Positions 1 to 8,206 of a stretch of DNA of 64,000 nt are shown in pieces. The number at the start of each line of letters is the position of its first letter. The stretch's first letter is position 1. The stretch comes from Sphingomonas sp. KRR8 (GTDB lineage Bacteria; Pseudomonadota; Alphaproteobacteria; Sphingomonadales; Sphingomonadaceae). The position numbers and the translations under genes are program-made. The notes below the pieces were generated by a model that did no database searches, was not told the DNA's origin, and saw only the letters and a program-made list of their open reading frames with translations. The DNA is taken from assembly GCF_023559245.1 (NCBI RefSeq), contig NZ_CP097462.1, positions 186,001-250,000 on the forward strand. Reading direction: 5' to 3'.

Positions 1-408
1 CTCCATGGTCTAGTCGGCGGCGTCCTGATCGGCCTTGCCGCAGCGCTGATGCTGCTCGGAGCCGGCCGGATTGCCGGCGTGTCGGGCATCACCGCGCGCG
101 CCACCGGGCTGGCTGAAAGCGGCATGTCGCGCAGCAGTGCGTGGCTGTTTCTCATGGGCCTGCCGCTGGGTGCCATCCTCGCGGCAGCCGCCATGGGTAC
201 GCAGAAGGCATCGTTCGCACCTTGGCCAGTGCTTGCAATTGCCGGGCTACTGGTAGGTATCGGCACGCGGGTCGGCAGCGGGTGCACCAGTGGTCACGGC
301 GTGTGTGGCGTGAGCCGGTTATCAGCTCGCTCGATGGTTGCCACGGCGACCTTCATGGCCGCCGGCATTGCCACTGTCGCCATCACGACCATCCTGGGAG
401 CTCGGTGA
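1..408 (+). CDS. YeeE/YedE sulfur transporter half, 5'-truncated
   Basis: The frame is open from base 1, so the true start lies upstream of the window; about 135 codons are visible. It is an integral membrane protein with repeated glycine-rich hydrophobic helices. The family signature [17 protein letters not shown] lies in the second half and carries two cysteines. In the structurally characterised family member these cysteines relay thiosulfate through the membrane. The stop TGA shares its last A with the ATG of the next gene (TGATG), so translation is probably coupled. With the following half-protein it should form one sulfur-species importer. Family assignment is strong; the exact substrate (thiosulfate or another sulfur anion) is inferred. 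Confidence 0.88.
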   Translation, partial: LHGLVGGVLIGLAAALMLLGAGRIAGVSGITARATGLAESGMSRSSAWLFLMGLPLGAILAAAAMGTQKASFAPWPVLAIAGLLVGIGTRVGSGCTSGHGVCGVSRLSARSMVATATFMAAGIATVAITTILGAR

Positions 409-848
409 TGGACCGTTTACGGCACCTTCTGCCACCGTTGCTGTCCGGCGCATTGTTCGGCGGCGGGCTCACTATCGGCGGGATGACCGACCCGGCACGG
501 GTGCGCGGCTTCCTCGACCTGTTCGGCTCGTGGGACCCCACGCTGGCCTTTGTCATGGGAGGCGCGGTGATCGTCATGGCGATCGCTTGGAGTTTGCAGG
601 CGCGCATGGCGCGTCCGCTCTTCGGTGAACGCTTCGCTTTGCCGGACCGCACCGACTTCGACGGTAAGCTGATCACCGGCTCTGCGCTGTTCGGGATCGG
701 CTGGGGCCTTGGGGGCCTCTGCCCCGGTCCGGCCATCGCCTCGCTGGCTCTGGCTCCGGCCGCCGTCTTCCCGTTCGTCGGGGCCATGATTCTCGGAATG
801 GCCCTTCATCGCCTCCTGGAAACGGGCGCCGCTCGCGTCCAAGCATAA
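408..848 (+). CDS. YeeE/YedE family protein, second half (DUF6691-type)
   Basis: This 146-residue membrane protein is the partner half of the preceding YeeE/YedE protein. It carries GGGLTIGGMTDP near residues 18-29 and GWGLGGLCPGPA near 98-109, with a conserved cysteine at about 105. The start is the ATG at 408, which overlaps the upstream stop; longer frames upstream run through the neighbouring gene. Split YeeE/YedE pairs next to sulfide oxidation genes are common in Proteobacteria. The product is expected in the inner membrane, moving thiosulfate or sulfane sulfur. Function is inferred from family and context. Confidence 0.88.
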   Translation: MDRLRHLLPPLLSGALFGGGLTIGGMTDPARVRGFLDLFGSWDPTLAFVMGGAVIVMAIAWSLQARMARPLFGERFALPDRTDFDGKLITGSALFGIGWGLGGLCPGPAIASLALAPAAVFPFVGAMILGMALHRLLETGAARVQA

Positions 849-860
849 GGAATCTGATCC

Positions 861-1295
861 ATGAAGCTTGCCGTCCTAACCCCCAACGTTTCAGTTCTCG
901 CGCAGCCCTCGCCGGATGACATCGCTGGCCTTGGACAGCGCGGCTACCGCTCGATCATCGGTAATCGTCCGGAGGGCGAGAGCGAGGATCAACCCGCATG
1001 GGCCGATCTGCAGGCGGCTGCGGCAAAGGCCGATTTGAGTGCCCTGCAGATCCCCGTCGTGATGGGGCAGATTACCGACGATCAGATTGCCCATTTCCGC
1101 GAGGCGCTCGACACGCTGCCAAAGCCGATTGCGGTCTTTTGCCGCAGCGGCACCCGCGCGGCCCTAATGTGGGCGCTGGCCAATCAGGCCAATCTGACCG
1201 CCGATGAGCGGATCGGGATCGCAGCCAAGGAGGGTTACGATCTTGAGCCCTTCCGCCAGCGCCTGTCGCGGGAGACCAACAATGCTGAAGCATGA
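861..1295 (+). CDS. TIGR01244 family sulfurtransferase (phosphatase-like fold)
   Basis: A 144-residue cytosolic protein of the TIGR01244 / beta-lactamase-hydrolase-like domain family. It has a dual-specificity-phosphatase-like loop, CRSGTR, with the reactive cysteine at residue 94, preceded by a hydrophobic strand (IAVF). In related fusion proteins (Blh) this domain acts as a rhodanese-like sulfurtransferase working with a persulfide dioxygenase. Here it stands alone between a sulfur transporter and sulfide:quinone oxidoreductase, so handling of persulfide made by SQR is the likely job. An ATG follows a 12-base gap after the upstream stop. The end overlaps the SQR start by 14 bases. Confidence 0.88.
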   Translation: MKLAVLTPNVSVLAQPSPDDIAGLGQRGYRSIIGNRPEGESEDQPAWADLQAAAAKADLSALQIPVVMGQITDDQIAHFREALDTLPKPIAVFCRSGTRAALMWALANQANLTADERIGIAAKEGYDLEPFRQRLSRETNNAEA

Positions 1296-2505
1296 TGTTG
1301 TGATCATCGGCGGCGGTGCAGGCGGCCTTGCCGCTGCCGCGTCCCTGCTCCGGCGCGACCCGGAACTCGACATCGCTGTCATCGAGCCGCGCGAGTTTCA
1401 CGATTACCAGCCCGGTTACACCTTGATCGGTGCCGGCGTATTCAGCCTGTCCGATGTCCGTCGGCCCATGGCGAAAGTCATGCCGCGCGGGGTGACCTGG
1501 CTGAGAACGTCGGCCAAGAGTCTCAAGCCGAACACCAATGAAGTAGTTCTCGCGACCGGGGTGATCGTTGGCTACCGCATCCTCATCGTCGCGACTGGGA
1601 ATCGCCTCGACTTCGATGCCATCTCCGGTCTCACCGAGACACTTGGCAAGAATGGCGTCACGTCCAATTACCGGTCGGACTTGGCACCGTATACATGGGA
1701 ACTCACGCAGGGCCTGCGGACAGGTCGAGCCCTTTTCACGCAGCCACCGATGCCGATCAAATGCGCGGGGGCGCCGCAAAAGGCCATGTATCTCTCGGCC
1801 AATCATTGGGAGCGCACGTTAGTTCTCCGCAACATTGGCGTGGAGTTCCACAGCGCCGCTCCAACGATTTTCGGCGTCGCGGATTATGTACCCGCGCTCG
1901 AAGAGACGATCGAGCGCTATGGGATCGATCCATACTTTGAGAGCAATCTCGTTGCTGTCGATGGGCGGGCGCGGGTGGCCACATTTAGATCGGCCGGGGG
2001 CGAAATCACGCGCTCGTTCGACATGTTGCATGTCTCGCCTCCCCAAAAGCCGGTGGAGATTGTGACAAATAGCTTGCTCGCTGATCGGGCCGGCTATGTC
2101 GACGTCGATCCGATGACGCTCCAGCACAAGCATTTCGCGAACGTATTTGCGCTCGGTGACATCGGCGGCATGTCCAATGCAAAGACGGCAGCTGCGGTCC
2201 GCAAGCAAGCCCCGGTGGTCGCGGAGAATGTCGAGGCAGTGTTCGCGGGTGAAAGCCCTCACGCGATCTACGATGGCTACGGCAGCTGCCCGCTGACAGT
2301 CGAAAAGGGCAAGATCCTGCTCGCGGAGTTTGGGTATGGCGGCGTGCTTCTGCCGAGCTTCCCGAAGTTCGTAATCGACGGCACGAAGCCCTCTCGGCTT
2401 GCATGGCACCTCAAAAAGGACCTGCTTCCCGCCATCTACTGGGACGCGATGCTCAAGGGCCGCGAATGGCTCGCCTCGCCCGCCGAGATGACGAAGGCCG
2501 CCTGA
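1282..2505 (+). CDS. sqr: Sulfide:quinone oxidoreductase, type II
   Basis: A 407-residue flavoprotein that oxidises sulfide to sulfane sulfur and passes electrons to ubiquinone at the inner membrane. An FAD-binding GGGAGG motif sits at residues 10-15 and a second FAD contact (ALGD) near 290-293. The two redox cysteines are C161 in IKCAGAPQKAMYLS and C336 in YDGYGSCPL. These contexts match the mitochondrial-type (type II) enzymes rather than the three-cysteine type I forms. The ATG at 1282 was chosen because the FAD motif follows immediately; the open frame extends 26 codons upstream through the previous gene. The stop overlaps the next ATG (CTGATG), suggesting coupling. Confidence 0.95.
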   Translation: MLKHDVVIIGGGAGGLAAAASLLRRDPELDIAVIEPREFHDYQPGYTLIGAGVFSLSDVRRPMAKVMPRGVTWLRTSAKSLKPNTNEVVLATGVIVGYRILIVATGNRLDFDAISGLTETLGKNGVTSNYRSDLAPYTWELTQGLRTGRALFTQPPMPIKCAGAPQKAMYLSANHWERTLVLRNIGVEFHSAAPTIFGVADYVPALEETIERYGIDPYFESNLVAVDGRARVATFRSAGGEITRSFDMLHVSPPQKPVEIVTNSLLADRAGYVDVDPMTLQHKHFANVFALGDIGGMSNAKTAAAVRKQAPVVAENVEAVFAGESPHAIYDGYGSCPLTVEKGKILLAEFGYGGVLLPSFPKFVIDGTKPSRLAWHLKKDLLPAIYWDAMLKGREWLASPAEMTKAA

Positions 2506-3284
2506 TGCTTGACACCCTCCAATACGTCCTTGGCCTGCTGTCCGGCAGTCTTGTGGGTTTCACCCTCGGCCTGGTCGGCGGTGGCGGTTCGATCCTCGCG
2601 GTCCCGCTGATGGTCTATCTTGTCGGCGTGCAGAACCCGCACGTGGCAATCGGGACCAGCGCACTCGCAGTCGCCGTGAATGCCGCCACCGGTCTTGCCA
2701 ACCACGCCAGGCACGGCACGGTGAAATGGCGCTGCGGATTGATGTATGCCGGCGCCGGCGTGATCGGGGCGTTCTTCGGGTCAAGCGTTGGCAAGGCGTT
2801 CGACGGCCAGCGCCTGCTCTTCCTGTTTGCGATCGTGATGGTGGTGGTCGGCGTCCTGATGCTTCGCCGGCGCAAGCAAGAGGGTCACGATGGCGCCGAA
2901 TGCAACAGTGAGAACGCAGCGAAGGTCCTTGGCGCTGGCCTCGGCACCGGCGGCTTTTCCGGCTTCTTCGGGATCGGCGGCGGCTTCCTCATTGTGCCCG
3001 GCCTGATCGCCTCGACCGGCATGCCGATGATCAATGCCGTCGGCACAAGCCTCGTCGCGGTTACCGCTTTCGGCCTGACCACGGCGGCCAATTACGCCTT
3101 CTCAGGCTTGATCGACTGGGTGCTGGCAGGCGTGTTCATCGTGGGCGGAGTGATCGGCAGCTTTGCCGGCACGCGCGCCGCGAAGCGGCTGTCGAGTTCG
3201 GGTCAACTGTCCACCATCTTCGCCGTGCTGATCTTCGTCGTTGCCGGCTACATGCTGTGGAAGAGCGCCGGGGCTGCATTCTGA
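2505..3284 (+). CDS. TauE/SafE family sulfite exporter-like permease
   Basis: A 259-residue polytopic membrane protein starting at an ATG that overlaps the SQR stop. It contains the TauE/SafE repeat signatures: LVGGGGSILAVPLMVYL near residues 20-36, and a second copy with GFFGIGGGFLIVP in the C-terminal half. Each is followed by a small-residue GTS motif (IGTSALA; VGTSLVA). Members export sulfite, sulfoacetate or related anions. Next to SQR the probable cargo is sulfite or thiosulfate made downstream of sulfide oxidation. The substrate is inferred. Confidence 0.92.
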   Translation: MLDTLQYVLGLLSGSLVGFTLGLVGGGGSILAVPLMVYLVGVQNPHVAIGTSALAVAVNAATGLANHARHGTVKWRCGLMYAGAGVIGAFFGSSVGKAFDGQRLLFLFAIVMVVVGVLMLRRRKQEGHDGAECNSENAAKVLGAGLGTGGFSGFFGIGGGFLIVPGLIASTGMPMINAVGTSLVAVTAFGLTTAANYAFSGLIDWVLAGVFIVGGVIGSFAGTRAAKRLSSSGQLSTIFAVLIFVVAGYMLWKSAGAAF

Positions 3285-3287
3285 ACC

Positions 3288-4100
3288 ATGACCCTACCGC
3301 AGACCTTTCAGCTGGGCCCCCTGATCCTCTCCTCCGACCGGGTGTTGGCGCTTGTCCTATTTGCTTTCTTCCTCGCCATCACGAGTGTGGTCGCCAAGCG
3401 GGTGGATGTGCGAGCAGAGAGAGCAGGTTGGTGGGCGCTGGTGATCGGTGTCGCGACAGCACGCGCTGGCTATGTTCTGATGAATTGGGACGCGTTTGCG
3501 GCAGACCCTCTCTCGATCATGTTGATTTGGCAGGGCGGCTTTTCGCTGGCGGCCGGTCTGGCGGGCGCGCTGGCGGCGATCACTGTTACGATGCGTCGCC
3601 TGCGATCAGCAATTATTCTGGCGTCCTCGATCGCCGTGCTGGGCGCCGCATTCCTTGGTGTCTCGGCAGCTCTCCATCCTGCGCCTATATCATTTCCGGC
3701 GAGTATCGCCCTTCGCACGCGTTCCGGCGAGCCGGTGGTCCTTTCAGAGCTTCGCGGTCGACCGTTTGTGATCAACCTCTGGGCGAGTTGGTGCCTGCCG
3801 TGTCGACGGGAAATGCCAATGCTGGCGGCGAAAGCGTCGCATTCTCCCGTCGCAATCCTGCTGGTGAACAGCGGCGAGCCGCGCGACGTCGCTGCGGGGT
3901 TTCTCGAGCGTAGCCGCCTGCCAAGCCAGTCCGTTCTGCTTGACCCTGGAGCCGCGTTGGCGGCGGCTATCGGCGTCAGTGGTTACCCCGCCACACTGTT
4001 CGTAAACTCGGCCGGCAAAATCGAGACGATGCACTTCGGCGAAATCTCGCGCGCAATGCTGGAAGCTGAGCTGCGTGATCTGGAACGTCAGACCCGCTAG
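3288..4100 (+). CDS. Lgt-like membrane domain fused to TlpA-type thioredoxin
   Basis: A 270-residue protein. Residues 1-130 hold about four hydrophobic segments resembling a shortened prolipoprotein-diacylglyceryl-transferase-like region (TARAGYVLMNWDAF near 57-70), probably catalytically irrelevant. Residues 135-270 form a periplasmic thioredoxin/TlpA domain with WASWCLPC (C169, C172) and a cis-Pro region GYPATLFV. It probably reduces disulfides or persulfides outside the cytoplasmic membrane. It starts 3 bases after the TauE stop and belongs to the same operon. A role in reducing polysulfide, or in maturing the bd oxidase that follows, is inference only. Confidence 0.85.
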   Translation: MTLPQTFQLGPLILSSDRVLALVLFAFFLAITSVVAKRVDVRAERAGWWALVIGVATARAGYVLMNWDAFAADPLSIMLIWQGGFSLAAGLAGALAAITVTMRRLRSAIILASSIAVLGAAFLGVSAALHPAPISFPASIALRTRSGEPVVLSELRGRPFVINLWASWCLPCRREMPMLAAKASHSPVAILLVNSGEPRDVAAGFLERSRLPSQSVLLDPGAALAAAIGVSGYPATLFVNSAGKIETMHFGEISRAMLEAELRDLERQTR

Positions 4101-4189
4101 GCTATGTTGGACCCGCTAGGATCAGCCATGCCAATCTTCGGCGATTGGGTCGCCCCACGCGCCGCTGCGAAGCTGCCGGGCAAGAAAGG

Positions 4190-5647
4190 ATGGATAGCCT
4201 CGTGCTGACCGATGTCACGGCCCTGACCCTCGCGCGGATCCAGTTCGCGTTCACCGTCAGCTTTCACTTCATCTTCCCGGCCTTTTCGATCGGCGTGGCG
4301 AGCTACCTCGCGGTGCTCGAAGGGCTCTGGCTGAAAACCGGCAAGTCGCTCTACCTCGACCTCTTCAAATATTGGCTCAAGATCTTCGCGATCGCCTTTG
4401 CCATGGGCGTCGTCAGTGGGATCGTGATGTCCTACCAGTTCGGGACCAACTGGGCGGTCTTTTCGGACAAGGCGGGTGGGGTGATCGGGCCGCTGATGGC
4501 CTATGAGGTCCTCACCGCCTTTTTCCTCGAGGCAGGGTTCCTCGGCGTGATGCTCTTCGGGATGAAGAAAGTCGGGCCGCGCCTGCACTACGCGGCAACG
4601 CTGATGGTTGCGTTGGGCACGTTCATCTCAGCGTTCTGGATTCTGAGCGTCAACAGCTGGATGCAGACGCCGCAGGGCTATGTCGTCACACCCGATGGCC
4701 GGCTGTTGCCGGGGCCAAGCTGGTTGCCGATCATCTTCAATCCAAGCTTTCCATATCGCTTGGTCCACACGGTCATCGCCGCCTATCTGACGACCGCCTT
4801 CGTGGTCGGCGCGGTCGGCGCCTGGCACCTGCTTCAGGACCGGGCGAACCTGCATGCGCGCAAGATGTTCTCTATGGCAATGTGGATGGCGGCGCTTGTC
4901 GCACCGGTGCAGATCGTGGCCGGCGACATGCACGGGCTTAACACGCTCGAGCACCAACCCGCCAAGGTCATGGCGATGGAAGGACATTACCAAAGCCATC
5001 CCGACGGCGCCCCGCTTTACCTTTTCGGCATTCCTGACGACGCCAAGCAGCAACTTGATTATGCGGTTGGCGTCCCGAAGGTATCGAGCCTGATCCTCAA
5101 GCATGATCCCAACGCTCCCTTGGCCGGGCTCGACACCATTCCCCGTGATCGGCAGCCCCCGGTGGAGATCGTTTTCTGGTCGTTCCGGATCATGGTTGGG
5201 CTTGGCTTCTTGATGCTTGGCCTCGGCCTGTGGAGCCTGCTCGCGCGCTGGCGCAAGAGGCTCTACGACTGGCCGATGTTGCATCGGGCGGCCTTGCTGA
5301 TGGGGCCGTCGGGCTTCATCGCTGTCATCGCTGGCTGGGTCACCACCGAGGTCGGACGCCAACCGTTCACGGTCTACGGCATTCTCCGCACCGCGCAGAG
5401 CGCCAGTCCACTGGCGGCCCCGGCCGTCGCGGCGTCGCTAGCCGCCTTCGTGCTCGTCTACTTCGCCCTGTTCGGCATCGGCACCTGGTACATCCTGCGG
5501 TTGATGAGCCATCCTCCGCATGTCGGTGAGCGCGGCGTGGCAAGCACCGAGCGGGCGCCGATCCGCACCGCCGGCATCACCCCCGGGCCGACCCAGAATC
5601 CGGGGCCGGAGGTCGGTCGCGAGCCGCTTCCTGGGGCGGCGGGGTAA
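4190..5647 (+). CDS. cioA: Cytochrome bd-type quinol oxidase subunit I (CIO type)
   Basis: A 485-residue heme-binding subunit of a cyanide-insensitive bd oxidase that reduces O2 to water using ubiquinol. Visible ligands are H26 (SFHFIFP), H193 (YRLVHTV), M335 (SFRIMVG), proton-channel acids E106/E114, and Q-loop residues K259/E264 followed by a short GRQPFTVYG motif at 389-397. The Q loop is shorter than in E. coli CydA, as in CioA proteins. The ATG at 4190 gives this length, but AAAGGA lies directly on it. A GTG at 4202 would have ideal ribosome-binding spacing and keep the conserved N-terminus, so the true start may be 12 bases downstream. Confidence 0.93.
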   Translation: MDSLVLTDVTALTLARIQFAFTVSFHFIFPAFSIGVASYLAVLEGLWLKTGKSLYLDLFKYWLKIFAIAFAMGVVSGIVMSYQFGTNWAVFSDKAGGVIGPLMAYEVLTAFFLEAGFLGVMLFGMKKVGPRLHYAATLMVALGTFISAFWILSVNSWMQTPQGYVVTPDGRLLPGPSWLPIIFNPSFPYRLVHTVIAAYLTTAFVVGAVGAWHLLQDRANLHARKMFSMAMWMAALVAPVQIVAGDMHGLNTLEHQPAKVMAMEGHYQSHPDGAPLYLFGIPDDAKQQLDYAVGVPKVSSLILKHDPNAPLAGLDTIPRDRQPPVEIVFWSFRIMVGLGFLMLGLGLWSLLARWRKRLYDWPMLHRAALLMGPSGFIAVIAGWVTTEVGRQPFTVYGILRTAQSASPLAAPAVAASLAAFVLVYFALFGIGTWYILRLMSHPPHVGERGVASTERAPIRTAGITPGPTQNPGPEVGREPLPGAAG

Positions 5648-5651
5648 ATCG

Positions 5652-6659
5652 ATGGCTGTCAACGTCGACCTCACCACCGTCTGGGCGTTCATCATCGCCT
5701 TTGCCGTCTTCATGTACGTCGTCATGGACGGCTTTGACCTCGGCATCGGGATCCTCTTCCCGACCTTTCGACGCGGGGAAGAGCGCAGCCAGGCGATGAA
5801 TGCCATCGCGCCCGTATGGGACGGGAACGAGACCTGGCTGGTGCTCGGTGGCGGTGGATTGTTCGCAGCCTTTCCGCTCGCCTACGCCGTCATCCTGCCG
5901 GCGGCCTACCCACTCGTCATCGCCATGCTGCTTGGGCTCATCTTCCGTGGCGTCGCCTTCGAGTTCCGGTGGCGCGATCACCGGCATGAGCTATTTTGGG
6001 ATTTCGCGTTTTTCTTTGGGTCGCTGGTCGCGGCGATGACTCAGGGCATGATCCTAGGTGCCCTGCTTCAGGGCATCGCAGTTGAGGGCCGATCCTATGC
6101 TGGCGGCTGGTTGGACTGGCTGTCGCCCTATTCTCTGCTGACCGGCATCGGCGTGGTGATCGGCTATACGCTGCTCGGCGCCTCGTTCCTGGCGATGAAG
6201 GTGACCGGCCGCGCCGAAGAGCATGCCTATCGCCTGGCAGGGAGGGCCGGGATAGGCACACTGGCTCTGATGGCAGCTGTGAGCCTCGCTACGCCGTTTC
6301 TCTTCCGGCAATATTGGGATCGCTGGTTCGAATGGCCAAGCGTGCTGATCGTGGCCCAGGTGCCGCTGCTGTCCGCCATTCTATTCTTCGCCCTGTTTCG
6401 TAGTATCGCCAAGCGCCGTCGTTATCGCCCGTTCCTCATCTCGCTGGGTATTTTTGCGCTCGGCATGGCGGGTCTCGGGATCAGTATGTGGCCCTATGTC
6501 GTGCCGGGCGCGCTGACGATATGGGACGCAGCGGCTCCGGAGCGTAGCCAAGTCTTCATGCTGGTCGGCGTCGCCATCATCATGCCGATCATTCTTGCCT
6601 ACACTGCCTGGGCCTATTGGGTATTCCGCGGCAAGGTCGCGGAAGAAGGCTATCATTGA
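5652..6659 (+). CDS. cioB: Cytochrome bd-type quinol oxidase subunit II (CIO type)
   Basis: A 335-residue polytopic membrane protein, the structural partner of CioA. The N-terminal DGFDLGIG motif (about residues 24-31) and WDGNETWLVLGGGGLFAAFP are diagnostic of CydB/CioB. Eight or nine hydrophobic helices are visible. The ATG at 5652 lies 4 bases after the cioA stop; the open frame further upstream is a shadow of cioA. Its stop overlaps the start of the next small gene (TTGATG). Together with the SQR operon this would provide a terminal oxidase that tolerates sulfide or cyanide. Confidence 0.95.
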   Translation: MAVNVDLTTVWAFIIAFAVFMYVVMDGFDLGIGILFPTFRRGEERSQAMNAIAPVWDGNETWLVLGGGGLFAAFPLAYAVILPAAYPLVIAMLLGLIFRGVAFEFRWRDHRHELFWDFAFFFGSLVAAMTQGMILGALLQGIAVEGRSYAGGWLDWLSPYSLLTGIGVVIGYTLLGASFLAMKVTGRAEEHAYRLAGRAGIGTLALMAAVSLATPFLFRQYWDRWFEWPSVLIVAQVPLLSAILFFALFRSIAKRRRYRPFLISLGIFALGMAGLGISMWPYVVPGALTIWDAAAPERSQVFMLVGVAIIMPIILAYTAWAYWVFRGKVAEEGYH

Positions 6660-6781
6660 TGCAGACGCCGCAGCCGCCCGCGAGCCTGTGGCGAAGGCTT
6701 GGCTGGATGGCGCTCATCTGGGCAGCGAGCGTCCTGTTGCTGGGCTTGGTCGCCTTGGTGATCCGCTGGTTTCTCCACTGA
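6659..6781 (+). CDS. DUF2474-like small membrane protein of the bd oxidase
   Basis: A 40-codon gene whose ATG overlaps the cioB stop. The protein has a short basic N-terminus (LWRRLGW) and a single membrane helix from about residue 16 to 37, ending RWFLH. Small single-helix proteins of the DUF2474 family commonly follow cioAB and are thought to correspond to the CydX/CydH accessory subunits of bd oxidases. The length, single helix and overlap fit this family. It is easily missed by gene finders because of its size. Confidence 0.8.
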   Translation: MQTPQPPASLWRRLGWMALIWAASVLLLGLVALVIRWFLH

Positions 6782-6808
6782 CACCTGTCATCGTTGATAG
6801 GATTGATG

Positions 6809-7426
6809 ATGTCCGACGACCGACACCATTGGCAGCACGTCTATTTATCAAAAAGCTCGACCGAGATGAGTTGGTATCAGCCGAAGCCAGCAGCCTCGCT
6901 CGATGCACTCGATAGAAATGGCGCAACGCCCGCAGACAGCCTGATCGATGTCGGCGGTGGGGCATCGACCCTAGTGGATGCGCTCATCGAGCGCGGCTGG
7001 GATGATCTTGCAGTGCTCGATATCTCTGAAGCGGCGCTCGACGCATCTCGAAAAAGGCTTGGCAATCAGGCGCAAAAGGTGCGCTGGATAGCCGACGATA
7101 TCCGCGACTGGCTGCCGGACCGACGCTGGAGCGTTTGGCACGACCGAGCTGTATTCCACTTCCTCGTAAATGCGAACGATCGCGAGCGCTACAAGCAGAG
7201 GCTGCTTGAGGGCCTGTCACCTTCGGGAATTGTCATCATGGCAACATTCGCTCCAGATGGACCAGAACGCTGCAGCGGTCTGCCTGTCCAACGTTACGAC
7301 GCTCCCGCTCTTCAGGCCGAACTTGGATCTAATTTCGAACTCGTCGAGGCGTGGTCTGAAAAGCATTCGACACCTTGGAGCAGTTCTCAGGCATTTTGCT
7401 GGACAGCTTTCCGCACGGTGAGGTGA
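6809..7426 (+). CDS. Class I SAM-dependent methyltransferase
   Basis: A 205-residue soluble protein with a Rossmann methyltransferase fold. Motif I is LIDVGGGAS (residues 45-53), an acidic residue after strand 2 is D71 in AVLDISEAAL, and motif II/III is WIADDIRDW near 93-101. Two adjacent ATGs (6806, 6809) follow GATAGGA; the second has the better spacing. The gene sits 27 bases after the DUF2474 gene and may share its transcript. The substrate is unknown; similar proteins are annotated as generic Methyltransf_12/25 members. A link to the bd oxidase cannot be shown from sequence. Confidence 0.82.
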   Translation: MSDDRHHWQHVYLSKSSTEMSWYQPKPAASLDALDRNGATPADSLIDVGGGASTLVDALIERGWDDLAVLDISEAALDASRKRLGNQAQKVRWIADDIRDWLPDRRWSVWHDRAVFHFLVNANDRERYKQRLLEGLSPSGIVIMATFAPDGPERCSGLPVQRYDAPALQAELGSNFELVEAWSEKHSTPWSSSQAFCWTAFRTVR

Positions 7427-7540
7427 TCCTTCCTTTCAAGTGCCCGCGCATTCGAGTGAACAAACGACCGAATTATCTATCTAGCGCGATGAAACGGACG
7501 GGCTGGTACCGGCCAAAAGCGGACGTTTGAAGCGGGAGAA

Positions 7541-7566
7541 TGGTGGGCCGGCTGACCAGCCCACCA
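7541..7566 (-). terminator. Hairpin downstream of the integrase
   Basis: A perfect 8-bp inverted repeat (TGGTGGGC / GCCCACCA) with a 10-base loop lies 7 bases beyond the integrase stop. There is no clear T-tract on the minus strand, so it is either a weak intrinsic terminator or a protein-independent transcript end. Confidence 0.45.
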
Positions 7567-7573
7567 CCCCTGA

Positions 7574-8206
7574 TCAGACCTCGGTCGCTTCTGCCAAGGC
7601 CAAAGCGTCTTCGACTTCCACGCCAAGATATCGAACCGTCGTCTCGATCTTAGTGTGGCCGAGGAGGATCTGTACGGCGCGCAGATTACCTGTCTGCTTA
7701 TAGATCAGGGCTGCCTTCGTCCGCCTGAGCGAGTGGGTGCCATAGTCCTCTCGACGCAGACCGATCGCAGTCACCCATTCGTCGACTAGGCGGGCATATT
7801 GTCGGGTACTCATATGAGTGAGCCGGTCATTGCGACTGGGAAAGACATACTCATCGAGTGACCCACCGCGTCGTTCAAGCCACTGGAGCAAGCTTGTGCG
7901 AGCGGGCTCTAGAAGCTCGAACTGCACCGGGCGCCCGGTTTTCTGCTGGATGATGATGGCTCGCTGACGGATGCGAGCTCCACTGACCACCTCATCGATC
8001 TTGATCTTCACGAGGTCGCAACCACGAAGCTTGCTGTCGATGGCGAGGTCGAAGAGCGCGCGATCGCGAAGGCGGTGCTCTTGGTCCAGGAAGAAGCGAA
8101 CGGCCCATACCTGCTTGGGCAGGAGTGGGCGCTTCGCGCCAAGCTTACGGCCAACATTCCACGCGGGTCGGTCTTCCTGACCGGGATCGTAGATTGCATG
8201 TCCCAT
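7574..8206 (-). CDS. Short tyrosine recombinase / integrase
   Basis: A 210-residue site-specific recombinase consisting almost only of the catalytic domain. Visible active-site residues are R61 (SKLRGCDL), K89 (QQKTGRP), H158-x-x-R161 (HSLRRTK), H184 (LLGHTKIETT) and the nucleophile Y193 (VRYLG). The usual N-terminal SAM-like core-binding domain is missing, yet all catalytic residues are intact and a ribosome-binding GAGGAG sits 7 bases before the ATG. It is not next to a tRNA gene. Similar short integrases are common in sphingomonads. It marks an accessory region, but its target site is not evident. Confidence 0.88.
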   Translation of the reverse strand: MGHAIYDPGQEDRPAWNVGRKLGAKRPLLPKQVWAVRFFLDQEHRLRDRALFDLAIDSKLRGCDLVKIKIDEVVSGARIRQRAIIIQQKTGRPVQFELLEPARTSLLQWLERRGGSLDEYVFPSRNDRLTHMSTRQYARLVDEWVTAIGLRREDYGTHSLRRTKAALIYKQTGNLRAVQILLGHTKIETTVRYLGVEVEDALALAEATEV

